A stretch of DNA of 15,197 bases, taken from positions 1 to 15,197 of the forward strand of contig JAEWJV010000314.1 of assembly GCA_023386395.1 (NCBI GenBank), given 5' to 3'. A program made the position numbers and the translations under genes. Source of the stretch: Bacteroidota bacterium (GTDB lineage: Bacteria; Bacteroidota; Bacteroidia; Chitinophagales; Chitinophagaceae). Position 1 is the first letter of the stretch. The number at the start of each line of letters is the position of its first letter. The notes beneath the pieces are model-generated. The model made no database searches. It was not told the DNA's origin and was given only the letters and a program-made list of their open reading frames with translations. Below are positions 12,438-15,197 of the stretch, piece after piece.

Positions 12438-14810
12438 TCAGGATTTGGATGATTTATTAAAAAGACAATCTATTCCTAAGGTCACGCCATACACTGCCGG
12501 ATCGCCAAGATGTGCAGCGCCAAAATCATACGCATAATCCACATAATGCTTGTTGAAAATATTTCTGCCCCACACATAAAAACCAACCTTAGAAAAATTA
12601 ACGCCGGCCTGTACATTTATAAGGTTGTAGCCATTTTGTTTTAACTGGTTGGCAAGATCAAAATATTGTTTGCCAACATACATCCATTCCGCTCTTGCAG
12701 TTGCAGTAATGTTTTTATTAAATGTATAACTGTATTGGGCTGCAAGGCTGGATGTTATATCGGGCGTATATACCTGTTTGTTGCCATCGAGCTTTACAGA
12801 TTCTCCATTGGAAGCAATGTTTAAAGATGTGTAATGCGCATCTGTATAACCAAAACTATAATTTATATTCAGCCCCTTAACAGGCTTTGCACGCACTTCG
12901 GCCTCCACGCCTTTCGTAACAAGTTTGCCCGCATTTTTTGTTACAGTAATTGCATCAGGTAAAATCAGCGTCGGCACCTGCGCATCTGTTATATTGGTAT
13001 AAAACGCTGCAATATTTAACTGCAGTTTTTTATCAAGAAGATCATTCTTCAACCCTATTTCATAATTATTGCTATGTTCAGGCTTATAAATAAATAAAGG
13101 AGGCTGAGACGGATCTGAAGAAAGCTGGCTTATGCCACCGGGCCTGAAACCTTTGCTGAATGTAGCATACACAAATTGTTGCTGGTTTATTTGATAGGAT
13201 ACACTAAGCCTCGGTGAAAAGGCGCTGAAATGCGCACTGGCAGCCGTATCAGGTTGCGTTATCATTGCATCTGCCCCATCCGGTTGAAAAGCACCTTCCA
13301 CGTTTTGCTTTTTATGTTCGTAATCATAACGGGCGCCAAGCGTTATTAAAAGATCATTTGTTACTGCATAACTTGCCTGCGCATAAGCTGCAAGCCCGTA
13401 CCCTTTTAATATATTAGTGTTAATACTTGAAAAATCTGTAAGTGGCGAACCAACTGCAGCGGCGTCCTTACCAAAATGTGTTGCCTGTTTTACAGGATTG
13501 TTTTGAATAAATCCATATAAACCGCCAAGCCACTTTAGTTTACTGTTTCCGGAAGGGGAACTAAAACGGAATTCCTGCGTTCCCACTTTTACATTATTCC
13601 ATTTTTTGCCGTAATTATTGATGATGGAAACCGCGTCGATTGGCGAAAAATCACCATCTAACGGATCAGTATAATAGCGGTAATTATTCTGATAGGCTGT
13701 TTGCGATGTAAGGTTAAATGCATGGCCTGTGTAACTTGCGCTTAATGATGCATTGAAAGTTTTATCATGCATAACAGACGTTGCATCCTGGTTAACCACA
13801 TAAGGGTTTTCCAAAGCTTCATCCATACTGGAAACCAGTTGAAAAGGGCCATGATTATTTACGTCCAAATGTTTTGCATTCAGTGTAAAACTAAGTTTAT
13901 CGCTGGCCAGGTATTTAATAAAATAATTGCCCATCCAGCTATGCTGCTTATCAAATTTTGAATCATCATAAGCATTGGAATAAAAGCCATTGCGGCCTTC
14001 GTACATACCACTGGCGCCTATGAATAATTTATTGTTGATAACAGGTAATGAAAACCCTGCATTGTATTGCTGCAAATCAAACTTGCCTGCGTTTATTTCA
14101 GCAAATACTCTTGCCGTATTCGTTGGCTTTTTTGTAATGATATTGATAATACCACCAGTTGAATTACGGCCATACAAACTGCCCTGTGGCCCGCGCAATA
14201 TTTCAATACGTTCCACATCAAGCAGGCGGGCAATATAGGTATCGAGGCCAAACTGGTTAACGCCATCAATGTATGTTGCAACAGCAGGATCATAAGACGT
14301 TGTGGTAATACCGCGAATGGAAGTAATGTTCCTGTTATCGCCAGGATTTGAAACATACATATCCGGTACAACAGCCGTTAATTGTTTTGTATTCCACAAT
14401 TTATAATCCTCAACATCTTTAGCGCTTAAAGCCGTTATACTTAATGGTATCTTCTGTATATCCTGCTCCGTTTTTTCTGTTGACACCACCACATCATCCA
14501 GCCTATTTACAGATGGAGCAAGTTTTACATTAACCGCAGTATCATTTAAAAAAGAAATGTTCTGTATGGTGGTTGCATAACCGGTATGCGAAACCTGTAA
14601 TGTATATTTTCCCTCGTTTAAAGAAAGTACCGTATTGCCCGATGCTCCTGTAACAACATTCATATTGGAATTAAGTATGTAAATACTGCAATCCGGAAGT
14701 TGCTGATTTTGTTCATCGTAAACGTTTACTGTTACCTGTTTGGTTTGCTGGGCATTTGATACAACGGGATAAAAAATAAGTGCAGGGCAAATAAGAAAAA
14801 GATATTTCAT
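12438..14810 (-). CDS. TonB-dependent outer-membrane receptor (siderophore/small-ligand type)
   Basis: The 790-residue protein has a signal peptide (cleavage after VVSNA) and a carboxypeptidase-regulatory-like domain of about 26-100 (VTVNVYDEQNQQLPDCSIYI to TAVNVKLAP). It continues with the TonB-box region DDVVVSTEKTEQ (about 104-115) and a plug domain with ITSIRGITTT, PAVATYIDGV, VERIEILRGPQGSLYGRNST and GGIINIITKKP. A 22-strand-type barrel follows, with SFSPRLSVSYQINQQQFVYA, TFSKGFRPGG and the C-terminal YVWGRNIFNKHYVDYAYDFG to IDCLF. It imports a scarce ligand across the outer membrane using TonB energy. No susD-like gene follows, and the plug and barrel resemble siderophore or small-molecule receptors rather than SusC glycan porins. 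The ligand is not identifiable. ATG 14810 begins the signal peptide, and a palindrome lies 37 bp upstream. Confidence 0.93.
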   Translation of the reverse strand: MKYLFLICPALIFYPVVSNAQQTKQVTVNVYDEQNQQLPDCSIYILNSNMNVVTGASGNTVLSLNEGKYTLQVSHTGYATTIQNISFLNDTAVNVKLAPSVNRLDDVVVSTEKTEQDIQKIPLSITALSAKDVEDYKLWNTKQLTAVVPDMYVSNPGDNRNITSIRGITTTSYDPAVATYIDGVNQFGLDTYIARLLDVERIEILRGPQGSLYGRNSTGGIINIITKKPTNTARVFAEINAGKFDLQQYNAGFSLPVINNKLFIGASGMYEGRNGFYSNAYDDSKFDKQHSWMGNYFIKYLASDKLSFTLNAKHLDVNNHGPFQLVSSMDEALENPYVVNQDATSVMHDKTFNASLSASYTGHAFNLTSQTAYQNNYRYYTDPLDGDFSPIDAVSIINNYGKKWNNVKVGTQEFRFSSPSGNSKLKWLGGLYGFIQNNPVKQATHFGKDAAAVGSPLTDFSSINTNILKGYGLAAYAQASYAVTNDLLITLGARYDYEHKKQNVEGAFQPDGADAMITQPDTAASAHFSAFSPRLSVSYQINQQQFVYATFSKGFRPGGISQLSSDPSQPPLFIYKPEHSNNYEIGLKNDLLDKKLQLNIAAFYTNITDAQVPTLILPDAITVTKNAGKLVTKGVEAEVRAKPVKGLNINYSFGYTDAHYTSLNIASNGESVKLDGNKQVYTPDITSSLAAQYSYTFNKNITATARAEWMYVGKQYFDLANQLKQNGYNLINVQAGVNFSKVGFYVWGRNIFNKHYVDYAYDFGAAHLGDPAVYGVTLGIDCLFNKSSKS

Positions 14811-14846
14811 GAATGAAGTGCTTACTCAATTATAAAAAATAGTGAT

Positions 14847-14864
14847 GCGTGTAAAAGTACACGC
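14847..14864. promoter_or_regulatory. Perfect hairpin/palindrome GCGTGTA-AAAG-TACACGC upstream of the receptor gene
   Basis: Seven-base perfect arms flank a 4-base loop, 37 bp upstream of the receptor start codon in the divergent region between the receptor and leucine-rich-repeat genes. It is either an operator-like dyad or a leader hairpin in the receptor mRNA. TonB-dependent receptor genes are commonly controlled by repressors or ECF sigma factors, but none is encoded in this window. Confidence 0.35.
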
Positions 14865-15004
14865 TCGATTAACACTTTCATCTGTTGGTGAACAATAACA
14901 GGAATTATATATATTTCTTTAACAATTACCTGACGATTGGGCCCTCTTTCGCATTTGCAATAAACATCGCAATCAATTTTAATTACAAACAAAACATTTA
15001 TAAA

Positions 15005-15034
15005 TTAGCTGGCTAAACTTATTAAACCAGCTAA
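15005..15034 (+). promoter_or_regulatory. Inverted repeat adjoining the start codon of the leucine-rich-repeat gene
   Basis: TTAGCTGG (15005-15012) and CCAGCTAA (15027-15034) are perfect complements separated by 14 nt, and the right arm ends 3 nt before ATG 15038. If formed in the mRNA, the hairpin would occupy the ribosome-binding region, so it could control translation. It could equally be a DNA operator. Confidence 0.35.
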
Positions 15035-15037
15035 CTT

Positions 15038-15197
15038 ATGAGCAGTTATAATATTTCTCTTGCCGAACAGCTTATTGAACAAAATATCAGGAGCCGTTCA
15101 AAATTATTAGACCTTGGCAATTGTAGCCTGCACGATAAATCCCCGGAATTATTCCTGTTGCAAAAATGCGATCATATTGAAACGCTCAGTTTAGGCA
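15038..15197 (+). CDS. Leucine-rich-repeat protein, N-terminal fragment cut by window end
   Basis: Fifty-three codons are visible from ATG 15038 to the edge with no stop. The product begins MSSYNISLAEQLIEQNIRSR and continues SKLLDLGNCSLHD...LFLLQKCDHIETLSLG, which contains the LxLxxCxL pattern and the start of a second LxxLxLxx unit, as in leucine-rich repeats. The sequence has no signal peptide, so the protein is probably cytoplasmic. The opening helix (LIEQNI) followed by LDLGNCSL is common in large Bacteroidota LRR proteins, some of which carry Roc-COR GTPase or other downstream domains. The rest of the gene is outside the window, so its full domain content is unknown. Confidence 0.75.
   Translation, partial: MSSYNISLAEQLIEQNIRSRSKLLDLGNCSLHDKSPELFLLQKCDHIETLSLG

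Noticed and set aside
13990..14371. Open frames on both strands across the plug region of the TonB-dependent receptor
   Set aside because: They are shadows of the receptor coding sequence, which has strong plug motifs in its own frame.
12438..14810. SusC-type glycan porin
   Set aside because: There is no susD gene beside it, and the length (790 aa) and plug/barrel motifs fit the smaller siderophore-type receptors; SusC proteins are usually near 1000 residues.
1..15197. CRISPR array, integrase/att sites or insertion sequence
   Set aside because: No regularly spaced direct repeats, transposase or integrase reading frame, or target-site duplications were found on reading both strands.

Overview
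The window reads as chromosomal DNA of a Bacteroidota bacterium, most likely a Chitinophagaceae-type environmental species. Supporting signs are the moderately low GC content, AT-rich leaders with weak Shine-Dalgarno sequences, two promoter candidates fitting the Bacteroidota pattern (TTG, about 20 bp, TAnnTTTG), and the gene families present: DUF4255, DUF5777, DUF4965-type glutaminase, and a TonB-dependent receptor with an N-terminal carboxypeptidase-regulatory-like domain. No rRNA, tRNA, CRISPR array, transposase or integrase was seen. The assignment to family level is inference.

Left edge (1-1305, minus strand): the first two genes of what looks like an extracellular contractile injection system (eCIS, phage-tail-like) operon. 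A DUF4255/Pvc16-like protein overlaps, through ATGA, a second gene that runs off the window and carries a chitin-binding-like (CBM5/12-like) module. A Bacteroidota promoter candidate lies upstream. Divergent from it is a large exported DUF4965/glutaminase-A family protein (1584-4064).

Centre left (4448-6840, plus strand): a tight four-gene cluster encoding a membrane-anchored OB-fold protein, a monohaem c-type cytochrome lipoprotein, a YceI-like protein and a DUF5777 outer-membrane beta-barrel. It looks like one cell-envelope module. It ends 3 bp from a convergent gene for a bacterial pentameric ligand-gated ion channel homologue (6844-7818), which starts at TTG. A lipoprotein amidohydrolase (YtcJ/amidohydrolase-3 type) is divergent from the channel gene.

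Centre right (9844-11820): a DUF1801 protein, then a minus-strand cluster in which a small XRE/YozG-like regulator lies between two paralogous four-helix DUF2975 membrane proteins. A strong inverted repeat sits before the second membrane protein gene. Two intergenic palindromic elements (near 4217 and 9660) look like dispersed Bacteroidota repeats.

Right part (11949-15197): a hotdog acyl-CoA thioesterase of the YdiI/MenI type, a convergent TonB-dependent receptor of the siderophore/small-ligand kind with no SusD partner, and the first 53 codons of a leucine-rich-repeat protein with a perfect inverted repeat ending just before its start codon.

Most of the window is ordinary Bacteroidota gene content. 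The parts that merit a second look are the eCIS edge with its carbohydrate-binding module, the ligand-gated channel, the OB-fold/cytochrome/YceI/DUF5777 module, and the DUF2975-XRE-DUF2975 cassette.
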